A DNA stretch of 64,000 nt, from NCBI RefSeq assembly GCF_030272615.1, contig NC_081413.1, positions 721,634,367 to 721,698,366 on the forward strand, written 5' to 3'. Below are positions 1 to 9,790 of the stretch, one piece after another (positions within the stretch are counted from its first letter, which is position 1; every line of letters starts with the position of its first letter). The notes beneath the pieces are model-generated. The model saw only the letters and a program-made list of their open reading frames with translations, ran no database searches and was not told where the DNA came from. This stretch comes from Cryptomeria japonica (taxonomy: Eukaryota > Streptophyta > Pinopsida > Cupressales > Cupressaceae). The position numbers and the translations under genes were made by a program.

Positions 1-266
1 AGATAATGAATTAATTAAATAAATAAAGATTTATTTAATTAATAGAAGAAGTAGGATAATTAAATAAATAAAATATTTATTTAATTTAGGAAAGGGATAA
101 TTTAAATAAATAAATGTATTTATTTAAATGAGAAATAAGGCTAGAAGAGGATAAATGAATTAATTAAATAAACAAAAATTTATTTAATTAATAGAAGAAT
201 TAGGCTTAGATAATTAAATAAATAAAATATTTATTTAATTAGACATGACAATTTTGGGTGTCTACA
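1..266 (-). repeat. 3' LTR of element A, partial
   Basis: On the minus strand it begins with TGTAGACACCC at 266 and continues past the left edge. About 266 of roughly 797 bp are present. It matches 10321-10587 almost base for base and contains the AT-rich palindromes described for the U3 of element B. Confidence 0.9.
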
Positions 267-281
267 TTTTGCCCCTCTTTG
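267..281 (-). promoter_or_regulatory. Polypurine tract of element A
   Basis: The minus strand reads CAAAGAGGGGCAAAA directly before the LTR start. The same tract precedes the 3' LTR of element B at 33567-33581. In LTR retroelements this site primes plus-strand DNA synthesis. Confidence 0.8.
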
Positions 282-506
282 AGACAATGCGGCTTGTCGC
301 GTTGTTTCAAAGAAGATAAGATGAACTGATACAGAGTTGCCCCAAGATGGGAATGATATGCCCCCTCGAGAGATTGGATGAAAATGTCTAAAAAGATTGC
401 AGACAATCTTTCGATAAGAAAGACGGGATAGAATGGACTGATCAGATAAAGTGACAAAGTCACGGGATAAGGAAGACTGACTCGGGAAATGAGGGCTAGG
501 GCAATC

Positions 507-512
507 TATAAG
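507..512 (+). promoter_or_regulatory. TATA-like box of the antisense PMD gene in element A
   Basis: TATAAG lies 94 bp before the ATG at 606. Element B has the same box at the same distance (33340-33335, minus strand, ATG at 33241). Conservation of box and spacing supports a promoter for the opposite-strand gene. No expression data are available. Confidence 0.45.
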
Positions 513-605
513 ATAGACCATGGGGGAAAATACATCCTCATTGTCATCTACACCGTCACAAGAGCATAGTGCAAAGAGAAAATAAAGCAGCAACAGTCAG
601 CAGCG

Positions 606-1779
606 ATGGCTTTTGTTCACAGATTCGACCGTGTTTGCCGATTCTAGAGGCCAACGGAGGCAGGAGAGCCAGTGAGTACCACAAAACCTCCTCGTACTTG
701 GATGCATTTATAATTGTCATTAATTCATACTAGGGAATGTAATAAATGCGCATTTATGTCAAGAAAATGTGTTTGTGTCCAAAAATGCAAATTTGTGTCT
801 TCCAGGTCAAATCAGTAGTTCTGTGATGAACATACGTTGTCGATTGGATAAGCTGTTGAGAGGATACACTCAAGAAGGTCCTCTAGGGAAGACTAAGATA
901 GATCAAGGCACTTTGTGATGAACAGTGAGTACCAAGATAGAGTACTTTGTGATGAACAGGGAGTACTAAAATATGAGCAACACTTTGTGATGAACAGGGA
1001 GTGCAAATGTGAGTAACACTTTGTGATGAACAGTGAGTGTCACACACGTAGTACTTTGTGATGAACAGGGAGTACTACTAGGATAGATAGCAACATTTTA
1101 TGATGAACAGTGAGTGTCACTAGGATAAATAGCTATGTGCATTTAGATAGCGAGTAGCATTTTGTGATAAACAGTGAATGCCACTATGACTGACATGATT
1201 TGATTTGCTTGACTGCAGGAGTACTTGCCGGTGCTGGAGTCACGGGAGAGATTCCCATCGACTCAGAGGTTGCGACCTGAGTTGACAGCCAAGGACTGAG
1301 CTGCGATTGAGGTTATGGGATTGAGATACATTCTGTATGTGCCTGAGTTTCGGGTGAACATGGGATTGCTGACTGCACTGGCTGAGAGATGGCACTCAGA
1401 GACTTGTAGTTTGCATTTGCCGATGGGTGAGATGACAGTCACCTTGGAGGATGTATATAGGATTCTACGGATACCGATTGATGGGGAGTTAGTACCCTAT
1501 GATTGAGACGGAGATAGGGATGCACTGAGACGAGTGTTCTAGGATCCAGGACTAGAGATGAGGGTGGGACATGTGGCATGGGATACCATGACATGGACAG
1601 GATTAGCACTACCAATAGTGTTGATAGGAGTTATCAGTGGGTTCCTCTGTCTGAATAGGACGACACGAGGGGTGGCTGCAGGGGACACAGGGGCCAGGAG
1701 AGTTGATCTTGGGGTGGGTCCTTCTAGGGCTCAAACTCCATCGAGGCCAGGCAGCTCCGAGGGAGGGAGTTCATCATAG
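606..1779 (+). pseudogene. Antisense plant mobile domain (PMD) gene of element A, broken and internally deleted
   Basis: Exon 1 is 606-671 (66 nt, begins MAFVHRFDRVCRF), followed by a donor GTGAGT at 672. The acceptor CTGCAG ends at 1218 and exon 2 starts at 1219 in phase 0. Exon 2 carries the PMD signature LLTALAERWHSET followed by HLPMGEMTVTLEDVYRIL, as in Pfam plant mobile domain proteins (the Arabidopsis MAIN/MAIL group, nuclear proteins linked to transposon silencing). Damage: CAG to TAG in exon 1, a stop after PELTAKD, stops after GELVPYD and RRVF, and an in-frame deletion joining the middle of the domain to the Ser/Gly-rich C-terminus that ends at 1779. It lies opposite to gag. The copy in element B shows the full arrangement. 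Nothing here can be translated as a whole protein. Confidence 0.75.
907..1181 (+). repeat. Seven-unit inverted-repeat (hairpin) array in the PMD intron, element A
   Basis: Seven copies of a core close to TTGTGATGAACAG, each flanked by short arms that pair: unit 2 AGTACT/AGTACT (941-967), unit 4 ACACT/AGTGT (1016-1040), unit 5 GTAGTACT/AGTACTAC (1048-1078), unit 7 GCATT/AATGC (1157-1181). The arm sequence differs between units while pairing is mostly kept, and the order of unit types is the same in element B (32387-32660). Unit 1 has one mismatch and unit 6 one G-T pair. Function unknown. Confidence 0.8.
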
Positions 1780-3483
1780 CCTTAGAGAGCTCCCTATGTA
1801 TCAGTATTGTACCATTTTTGTATTGTAGACACCTGCGGGTGATTTTGTAGCCATATGATTCTTTTGACATCATTGTATCATGACACTTTTGATTATATAT
1901 GAGAGATGATCCATTTTTGCGGCAGCTATATGCATGTGTACCTTATGTGGTGAAATGTTCTTATGTGATACAAGTTTTATGATATGGATGCTTATATGAT
2001 GCAATGCAATATATTTTTGTTCTTTTATGTTGTATATGTGATGCATGATGCAAATGTGAATGTATGTAATGCAAATGAATATGATAATGCAAATGATTAT
2101 TTACATAATGAAAATGTGAGATGTGCTAACATGTGTTGTATGCAGGATGTGATGCAATTGTGATATCTATATGTATGTATGAAATGCTTATATGTGGTGA
2201 TGTAGGTGCAAACTATATGAAATGCAAATGTTTTTGGTGTGTCATTATACTCAGTCATGTGATAGCGGGCTACGCGGACTCGAGAAGGACAATGGAAGTC
2301 AATCAAGAAAAGGGGATGGAAGACAGAAAATATGAACGTGAAAGAGCTTCTTGTGCATTATGATCATTGAGCTTATTATGGCAGAATAGGTTATGACAAT
2401 CGAGGCATTTGTTCGGCCCAGAAAGTCATTGTACCTGTTTGCATGGAGATAAGACAGTTACAAACAAGGAATGCCCCAGTTCATACTAGACTCACAGTGT
2501 CCTCAAATCCTTGGACAAGTCATAGCATTACTAAAAGACAATCCACAGACAGCAAACAAAATAGGTGACGATACCCAATCCTCGCCTTTCTAGTCATAGA
2601 CATCCTGGAGATAGAATCTCTAGTCAAAGACATCCTGGAAAAGCTAAAAGACATGTCACCAAAAAGATAAAATCAAAAGAAAACCAAGACTCGACACCAA
2701 CATCCACTGTAGTCCTCAAGTTTAGTGTCTCTTGTCACTTGTATAAGTCATGTTTGATTGTGGTCACAATGTTCACTTTCACAAAAAGGATAGATTAACA
2801 CTGAACCATATGTTGTCTGAGTTTGTTGAAAGATTTGATTTTGTTGAAGCTCATTGTTGCTGCTGTGTCTCATCTGAAACTGACTAAATCCATGAAACTG
2901 ATACCTTATTACGGAGAAGACGAAACTTTATTGCGGATCTGCGATGCAAATGTTGCTTTATTGCGGATTGTGCGCGGATAGACTGGAAGGAAGCTGAAAG
3001 AAACCATACTCCTCGAAACATGCGATGTTCTCAGTTCCACACCCATCACTAGACGTAGGAATTGGCCGTAGTCACAGATAGGATCTGATTTATTATGGAT
3101 GGAAAGGGAGTGAAAAGGGAGGGTTATGGATGGCTAACCAATCTTAGGTAGATCAATAACAAGTCATGATGGGAATGGGTAAGTTTATTGTGAACGAATA
3201 GGTTGTGAGTGTGTGCAAAGTGAAAGATGAAAGAGAATCCTGAAGGAGAGAGGAGCAAAGTCTCTACGCATGGCGTTGGTGACCCAGTTTTCACCATGGT
3301 ACTTGCCCAGGGCACCACCGAAGTGGTTTTCACCGTTGGACGAAATTATTTCTCTTTACTTTTTCCGATTTTTTCAATTTTTTTGTTGTCACAAGGCGCC
3401 TGTTTGCCAGGTTTTCACCAAGTGACGATTTTTTTTGTTTTATAATTTTTTTGTATTTTTTGAATTAGGATGTTCTGAAGAGC
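1780..3483. other. Noncoding stretch of element A between the PMD gene and the second open frame
   Basis: No credible coding frame. 1900-2250 is rich in short TATGTG/ATGCAA words. 2900-2990 holds several TTTATTGCGGA-type words, which on the gag strand read as AATAAAG and might act as polyadenylation signals. The region aligns in order with 28694-30409 of element B. Confidence 0.6.
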
Positions 3484-4737
3484 TTATGTGTAGAACCTGC
3501 AAAGGTGCATGCTGTTGATAGGATCCTCCAAGGGTTCACCTTCTGTAGTTGAGAGCTGATATGCCCCAGATCCATATACCGCTGTGATGATGTAAGGACC
3601 AAGCCAATTTGGTTCGAACTTGCCCTTCTTCTCTCTGTCTTGCTGATTCTTGGGGTTTTCTCTGAGATCCAAATCACCTACCTCAAATGTGCGAGGCTTG
3701 ACTTTGTGATTGTAGCTGTGATGTTCCTTGACTGAATGATGTGTAGCTTGAGTGACTATCTTCCTTGATAAAGGAACTGAGATAGAATTACTAGTGTGTG
3801 GACTACACAGGCCCATATGCGTGTCACCTAAAGAAGTTTGGGCATCCTTGACAACAAAGTCCTTTGGGGAAGCTCCATTAAAGGTCCATGATGTATCGCC
3901 AGAAGGGAAAGGATGTGCGGAACAAGTGGATGAGTTATGAAGGCTTATGATTGCGAAAAGAAGTGAAAGTAGGATAGCATGATGGAGACTTAGGATCAAC
4001 AAGTAATCTTTTTGACTTGCAATTTTAGAATTTTTGCCCCTAGTTATTTTGATATTAGGGGAGATCAACTCTTTCTCTTTTTGCTTCATAGGATTTTTAT
4101 CCTTGACTTTGATTTTTGCAAAGTCCAATAGCTTTTGATTTTGATTTGGACTAAAGGACTTCTCTTTATTTTTGACTTTTAGATTTTTCTTTTCAAAGCT
4201 TGATTTTTGATCCCCAATTAGTAAGGGATTTTGTAATTCTTGTTGATCCAAGTTTGGAAGTGGAGTGGAAATGGAATGAGTGGATGAAATGGTAAAGCTA
4301 TGTGAGTTATGAAGAGGGCTGACGATATGCTCAATAGATTCTTTGTTGGAACCACTCTTAGGACTATTGATATCAAGAGATGCTTGCACCACTAGAGGAG
4401 ATTTGCATTCAAACTTAGTAGCCACAACACTAGGTGGTTCACACCCAATTCCTTGGCATTGCAAATTGTTTGTAGGTTGCTCCTGTTGACTGAATGTCTT
4501 AGGAGATAGTGGGAGTTGATCAACATGAAAGATATACTCACCACATCCCATGTCTTTAAACTTGAAGTTTTCTTTGTGCTCTGCTTGTTTTGATGTAGAA
4601 ACTTTTAATGATTCTGGATTCACATATGCTGATGATGAAATTGCTTCTCGATTGACTGGGATTGTTATTTCTGATTTAGGTTGCAGATTGTTGCAATATA
4701 TAAATGGATTTGGGTCAGCTTTGATAGTCACTTCCAC
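3484..4737 (-). CDS. Open frame of element A: protease tail, unknown lysine-rich segment, integrase C-terminus
   Basis: 417 residues. Residues 1-68 match the region after the protease of element B (DPNPFIYCNN onward). Residues about 69-338 match nothing in element B: Ser/Asn-rich, then Lys-rich, then one hydrophobic stretch at about 245-266 that could span a membrane, then SAHPFPSGDTSWTF. From about 339 to the end it again matches the integrase tail (VKPRTFEVGDL, ending MHLCRFYT). About 4.2 kb of element B (RT, both RNase H, integrase core) is therefore replaced by about 0.8 kb. It is in the same frame as the upstream gag-protease, separated by one TGA and eight codons. I do not recognise the inserted segment. 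Whether it is made as protein depends on that TGA. Confidence 0.6.
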   Translation of the reverse strand: MEVTIKADPNPFIYCNNLQPKSEITIPVNREAISSSAYVNPESLKVSTSKQAEHKENFKFKDMGCGEYIFHVDQLPLSPKTFSQQEQPTNNLQCQGIGCEPPSVVATKFECKSPLVVQASLDINSPKSGSNKESIEHIVSPLHNSHSFTISSTHSISTPLPNLDQQELQNPLLIGDQKSSFEKKNLKVKNKEKSFSPNQNQKLLDFAKIKVKDKNPMKQKEKELISPNIKITRGKNSKIASQKDYLLILSLHHAILLSLLFAIISLHNSSTCSAHPFPSGDTSWTFNGASPKDFVVKDAQTSLGDTHMGLCSPHTSNSISVPLSRKIVTQATHHSVKEHHSYNHKVKPRTFEVGDLDLRENPKNQQDREKKGKFEPNWLGPYIITAVYGSGAYQLSTTEGEPLEDPINSMHLCRFYT

Positions 4738-4761
4738 TCCATTGTGTGGAAACTTGATGCA

Positions 4762-7494
4762 TCAATGATATGTTGATGGTACTGCCCTCATTTCATGAAT
4801 CCAAGGACGTCCTAGCAATATGTTATATGTGAGATCCAGGTCTAGGACTTGACAAACCACATCCTTTGTAACTGGCCCAACTCTGAGAGGCAAGGTGATT
4901 GTGCCCTTGGATGAACGTTCTTCATCATCATATGCCTTGATGGTAATTTTGTTTGTAGCATTCACAACTTTATCAGAATATCCCAATTGTTTAATTGTGC
5001 TCAATGTACAAATGTTTAGACCTGCTCCTCCATCTATCAGGACTTGTTTTATTATATGTTTGTGTATGAAGGCTTCAATGTGTAATGGTGCATTATGTGG
5101 CTGACTTACGGAGGCGTCATCGGCTTCTATGAACGTAAGGGAATGTGGAATGGAAAGGTATCCCACCATGGGTTGAAACTGTTCCACGTTCAGATCAGTA
5201 GGGACGGCAGTGTCTCTCAAGATTTTGTCAAGGATGGAGATGAGTGCGGGTGTCTTCCCTAATTGTTCTACAAGGTCGTACTCAGGCTTGATTGATGAAG
5301 GATTGGTATTCTTAGTGGAGGCACCTGGCAATGTAATCTTACCTCGACGGGTTGTAACATGACATTCAGAGGTAGATTCAAAAGAAGATCCAAAACCCTT
5401 TAGGACAATCTTAGGTCGTTGAGGAGGATTCTCAGGATTTTTGTTTTCGATAGTAATAGTAGAGATATGATTGTCCATCGAGATGTGATTTATAGTAGAA
5501 TCATAATTGTAAGGTGCTCTAGTGTAATTGGCTTGATCATCTGTGACTTTGCCTTTTCCTTTGTCATGTTTTGGGAATGGTTCCTTAAACACCTCATGTT
5601 CTTGATTAGATGAATGTCCCTCAATCTCAATATCACCTCTATCAATGAGATCTTGCACAATGTTCTTCAATCGATGGCAATTACTTGTCTTATGACCCTT
5701 GCTCTTATGAAACTCACAATACTCATCATCATTCCACCAATTTGGTTTAACCTTTGGTTCATATGGAGGAAAATCTGGAACTGTGATCACTTTGTTTGCC
5801 ACAAGCTTTTTGAATACTGATTCAAGTGGTTCTCCCAATGGAGTGTACTTCCTTCGTGGTTTAGAAGTTGTTTGATTGTTCACTTGATTGTTTGTAGAAC
5901 TCGATCCAGAAAGGACGAACTTGGGTCTCACTGTGTTGGCATCAACAACACCATCATTAACTGTATTCTTGTTCTTGTTCCAAAATTTTGGTGTGTCCTT
6001 TCCTTTAAAGTCCTCTTTGTTTTCTTTGAATAGCTTAATAACTCCTTGTTCAATTAAGACCTTTTCTGTTGCTAGGCCCTTTTCAATAACATCCTTGAAT
6101 GTAGACAAACAAGCTTTTCTGAAATCATAGCCAATAGCCTTGTTAACGTTTTGTGTGAACATTTCTACCATCTGTTTCTGCGGGATTTCGCAAGAGCATC
6201 TGCTAGCTAAATTTCTCCATCTCTGTAAAAATGTTGCGAAAGATTCTCCTTCCTTTTGTTTCGTATTGCACAAGGTAGTAACTGAGACATCTGTTTCTAT
6301 GTTGTAAGAAAAACGCTGAATAAATGCCTCTACTAAGTCGCCCCATGACTTAATACCGGGAGGTAATTGAGAAAACCATTCCATAGCCTGATCGCCTAAG
6401 CTCTGGGGGAACAACCTCATCAAGTATGTTTCTTCTGCCGCTACCTCAATGCAAGCTGTGAAGAATTGTCTTATGTGTGCCTTGGGGTCTCCTCTCCCTC
6501 TATACTTATCAAATTTTGGCATCACAAAGTGTGCAGGAAATGGAGGCATTGGAATGCTCTTATCGAAGGGATAAGGACATATATCTCTCATAGTGTATGT
6601 TGGTTTTGATGTACTCATGTCCTCCACTTTCTTTTGTAGATCTCTAATTTGTTGCTCCAAATTATTTTTGGGAGGAGATTGATTTCTTGTAGCATACCCC
6701 ATGTTTGAAACACCCATTTGAGGAGGAGCTTGTTGCATGTATGGATGATACTGATCGTAGACATGTCCATATGGAGGTCTATATTGTTGCGACATATATG
6801 GAGCACTTGGCATAACTTCTTGTTGAGTAACCCCATATCTATTTTGTGCATATATACCATATTCAATAGGCCTTTCATTTTCCATTGTGTTGCCCCCAAT
6901 TTTGACATGAGGTCTCCTTGTGTCAAAATTTTGAGGATGTCCTTGAGTATCTACTTGTTTTGATTGATCCATACCTTGAGCATGTGATTGAGCATATCTA
7001 TCCACATAAGGCCTCCATGATGGTCTTTGAAGGTGTATATCATATGTTTGAGCTTGTGTATGTGGGATTGCTGGTTTTTGAAGCAAAACTGATGGTGACT
7101 CAGGCATCACATTCGGTCCTCTATTTCCTCCACTATTTGGTCTCCTTTGATCCATGTTGGATTGAGTTTGTTGTGAGGGTCGACTTTCCATAAGTTGAGA
7201 TAAGTCAAAATCATGCGGTATTTTAACTCCACTTTGTGCCATCATATGTAAAAAGTATTGTCGATCTCTCCTCGTTATCTCTTCAACCAATCTATCGAAA
7301 TGAGGATTCATTATGGATTTTTCTATGTCTGTTGATAGTATTGAAGAGTTGTCCACATTGTCATTGTGTGTAGCATTGTTGTTTATAGTATTTGCGCTTT
7401 CCACATTTGGATTGTTTCTATAAACATTCATGTCTGGTAATGTAGTGTGCTCAGGATTGTAGAATAAATCATTGTCATACTCATAAGAACTCAT
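4762..7494 (-). CDS. gag-pro: Gag-protease polyprotein of element A (Ty3/gypsy)
   Basis: 910 residues, open throughout. About residues 1-300 are Asn/Gln/Pro-rich and low in complexity. The retrotransposon gag domain follows (HFVMPKFDKYRGRGDPKAHI; AMEWFSQLPPGIKSW; FLQRWRNLASRC), then a zinc-knuckle-like CEFHKSKGHKTSNCH and, near the end, an aspartic protease with VLIDGGAGLNI and ILLGRPWI. Gag packages element RNA into particles and the protease would cut the polyprotein. An upstream ATG at 7557, the one used in element B, is closed after five codons by TAA, so I start at the next conserved Met (MSSYEYDND). The frame ends in TGA where element B has a Gln codon, and the downstream frame continues in phase. 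Confidence 0.85.
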   Translation of the reverse strand: MSSYEYDNDLFYNPEHTTLPDMNVYRNNPNVESANTINNNATHNDNVDNSSILSTDIEKSIMNPHFDRLVEEITRRDRQYFLHMMAQSGVKIPHDFDLSQLMESRPSQQTQSNMDQRRPNSGGNRGPNVMPESPSVLLQKPAIPHTQAQTYDIHLQRPSWRPYVDRYAQSHAQGMDQSKQVDTQGHPQNFDTRRPHVKIGGNTMENERPIEYGIYAQNRYGVTQQEVMPSAPYMSQQYRPPYGHVYDQYHPYMQQAPPQMGVSNMGYATRNQSPPKNNLEQQIRDLQKKVEDMSTSKPTYTMRDICPYPFDKSIPMPPFPAHFVMPKFDKYRGRGDPKAHIRQFFTACIEVAAEETYLMRLFPQSLGDQAMEWFSQLPPGIKSWGDLVEAFIQRFSYNIETDVSVTTLCNTKQKEGESFATFLQRWRNLASRCSCEIPQKQMVEMFTQNVNKAIGYDFRKACLSTFKDVIEKGLATEKVLIEQGVIKLFKENKEDFKGKDTPKFWNKNKNTVNDGVVDANTVRPKFVLSGSSSTNNQVNNQTTSKPRRKYTPLGEPLESVFKKLVANKVITVPDFPPYEPKVKPNWWNDDEYCEFHKSKGHKTSNCHRLKNIVQDLIDRGDIEIEGHSSNQEHEVFKEPFPKHDKGKGKVTDDQANYTRAPYNYDSTINHISMDNHISTITIENKNPENPPQRPKIVLKGFGSSFESTSECHVTTRRGKITLPGASTKNTNPSSIKPEYDLVEQLGKTPALISILDKILRDTAVPTDLNVEQFQPMVGYLSIPHSLTFIEADDASVSQPHNAPLHIEAFIHKHIIKQVLIDGGAGLNICTLSTIKQLGYSDKVVNATNKITIKAYDDEERSSKGTITLPLRVGPVTKDVVCQVLDLDLTYNILLGRPWIHEMRAVPSTYH

Positions 7495-8039
7495 GTTTAC
7501 AGATCCTTGAGCTTCTTTAGCTATTCTCCTAGATTTTTAAAGGCAGGTTTCAACCATGAACTAGGTGTTTGACCAAGATGTGAGAGACTAGATGAAAAAT
7601 ATGAAAAGAGTATGGAAGACCAAGAGTTGTATGGAGTGTAAATGAATCTTGAGGTGTACTTGCAACGTCCAAAGTGTAAGACCAAGTATGTAAGTAGTAG
7701 AGTAGATGTGACTTCCAAAGAGAGGATCGTTTCTCTTGATGAGGTAAGCTGACCTTGACTCTAAGTAAGACCAAATGAGACCCAAAGGTAAGAAACCTTG
7801 ATGAGGGACCACTTAGCAAAGTGTAGTTGTATGTAGTGTGTTGAAAGAGTATAGTGAGGACAAGCAAGTGACCCTTTTGACCCAAGTTTAGACAAGTATG
7901 AATGTAAAATGAGATGTGAAGCAATGATGGACTGTGAGAAACCTTAGAACAGGCTGAATGCTAGATGAAACCTGAAGAGACAACCTAGGAAGCTCAAGTA
8001 TGCCGAAACTGATTTCTTTTGTTTGCTGGACTGTTAAAG

Positions 8040-8215
8040 TTTTCAATTCCTGACACAGACGCCTCTGTATACTTTACAGACACGATTGTCAGACACAGAC
8101 GTCTCTCTGTTTGACACAGACGCTGTTAAAAACACAGACGCTATTCTGCCCTTCACAGACGAGCTTATATGATGCAGACGCGGTTAAAACCGACACAGAT
8201 GCGTTTCTGTAACCT
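8040..8215. repeat. CACAGACGC-type degenerate repeat, gag-proximal block of element A
   Basis: About seven copies of ACACAGACGC with variable spacers of about 10-20 bp (for example around 8057, 8097, 8119, 8137, 8176). The equivalent block in element B is 20515-20695. Confidence 0.65.
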
Positions 8216-8476
8216 TAGTGCAATTTTTCCAATATGTGAAGTTGTTTTGTTGTGACCAAATCCAATTGTTTGACTGTTTTTTTCGTGACAAGAGGACACA
8301 ATGTTGATGACTCAATGTTTGCAAACTGTTTAGACTCCAAAAGTGTGTTGTTTGATGTAAAAAGTTTTGCATACACTTGAAGACACAAAAGACACAATGT
8401 TTTGTTGTTTTGGTCTTGAATGTTTGAATGTTTAGCATAAGACAAGCACGAATCTTAGGGCTGGCCAAGACAATAG

Positions 8477-8821
8477 TTGTTGATCCCACATAGGGTTTTA
8501 CCCCCGAGGCTACGCTATTCAGAGCGGATACTTAGATGCTTGACCTCACTGGCTCCACCCTCGGCACTCACTTCTCGGGTCAGCCAAGCATCAGTCCCCA
8601 TGAAAACTCCCCATGGCGAACTTTGTATCTCTACTAAGAACCGTATGTGTGTGGGCCGCTACCAGAGGTCCGACCTCCTGCCTCAACAACTAGAAGGATT
8701 TGGGCTTCTAAAACAAAAAGGTGCTAGTAAGGGCATCCGCTCATGTGGCCATACATGCGGCACTTTCAGCTCTGTAAATACAGAAGGCTCCCAGCCGGTA
8801 GGGGTTACGCCCTACAAATGA
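8477..8821 (+). CDS. Conserved 114-codon ORF opposite to gag in the leader of element A
   Basis: Same length and about 10 substitutions in 114 residues compared with 19886-20230 of element B. No stop in either copy. No recognised domain; Ser/Gly/Cys-rich. Because the leader DNA itself is conserved, an open frame of this size may be incidental. Protein coding is unproven. Confidence 0.25.
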   Translation: MLIPHRVLPPRLRYSERILRCLTSLAPPSALTSRVSQASVPMKTPHGELCISTKNRMCVGRYQRSDLLPQQLEGFGLLKQKGASKGIRSCGHTCGTFSSVNTEGSQPVGVTPYK

Positions 8822-9419
8822 TCAAATAAATTTGATCAAACGGGTTTATGGGGAGACATAGTGTCGGTATGAACTAATCAGCACACGTTATTCATAGTTT
8901 TCACCATGAATACATTTGATTATAGTGGTTTGGATGAGGTGGGTTTTCCTCGCTACCACTTGGGTCGTTCTCTTCTCACTAGTAGTCCTAATGACCACAC
9001 GGGAAGACAGGCCCTCTAAAGATTAAACAAAAAGAGCCTATTGCTCAAGACACAAAAGACAATGATTCAATTTTAGTGCACCAATGGAAGTGTTTGCCAA
9101 GCTATGGAAACAAAGCACACAACAAAATTACAAAACCCTAGCTAAGGCCCTGCAACAAAATTGTTAGTAGTTTGGGTTGTTTCAAATGATAACCCCTTCC
9201 TGCAAGCACACAAGTTAGGTAAATTTTAGAAAACCCAAAAAGACTTTGTGAAAAGGGGCCTTCAACAAAAACGTTTTTTTTTTTTTGCCTCCAAAACAAG
9301 CTGCACAAACTTGGTTAGCTAGATCTGTAAGGGTTAGCCGAAAATAAACCAGATCTGAAACTCTAAGTATGAAATCCGAAAACCCGAATCAAAGAAAATT
9401 GAAAAATTTGCAAAACAGA

Positions 9420-9665
9420 AAGCACAGACGCAGCTATACCAGACACAGACGCGTCTGTATTACACAGACGCGGTTCTGTGATGCACAGACGCGCTCAGAT
9501 AACTCAGACGCTTTTCCCGAACACAGACGCGATAATATCAAGCACAGACACGGTTTTAATTCACAGACGCGGTTCCAGAAACCTGCAAAAATAAAATCTG
9601 GCAAAAACACAGGCGCGATTCACGATATTGCCGACGCTTCTGAAACACAAAAATGCGATCCGAAC
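9420..9665. repeat. CACAGACGCG-type repeat, LTR-proximal block of element A
   Basis: About ten copies of CACAGACGCG or one-base variants with spacers of about 10-20 bp, between the primer site and the conserved leader. The counterpart in element B (19075-19315) is more diverged. Confidence 0.7.
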
Positions 9666-9769
9666 GCTCGCAAACGCGGAAAAACCTAAAATATCGTCGA
9701 AAATTGTCCGATCTGCAACTTCAAAAATGCAAAATCTGCAACAAAAATGTTAAATGCAAAGGGACAAGA

Positions 9770-9790
9770 GTCCCACCGGGCGTGCCAAAA
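9770..9790 (-). other. Primer-binding region of element A
   Basis: Directly inside the 5' LTR the minus strand reads TTTTGGCACGCCCGGTGGG. Element B has the same with one change (18932-18952). Position and conservation fit the tRNA primer site. I do not assign the tRNA. Confidence 0.6.

Larger units (their letters stand above)
7495..9769 (-). other. Leader of element A between primer site and gag
   Basis: About 2.3 kb, collinear with 18953-21180 of element B. It contains two blocks of CACAGACGC-type repeats, a conserved opposite-strand ORF (8477-8821), and just before gag a stretch (7550-7924) whose gag-sense translation is similar in both elements but is interrupted differently, so I do not call it a gene. 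Confidence 0.6.

Noticed and set aside
231-593. 120-codon minus-strand frame running into the left LTR
   Set aside because: The matching region of element B is interrupted by stops, and the frame crosses the polypurine tract and LTR boundary, so it is chance.
907-1181. Possible CRISPR-like array (regular repeats with variable spacers)
   Set aside because: Repeats are short and imperfect, spacers are not unique sequences, and the setting is a plant retroelement. The paired arms explain the pattern better.
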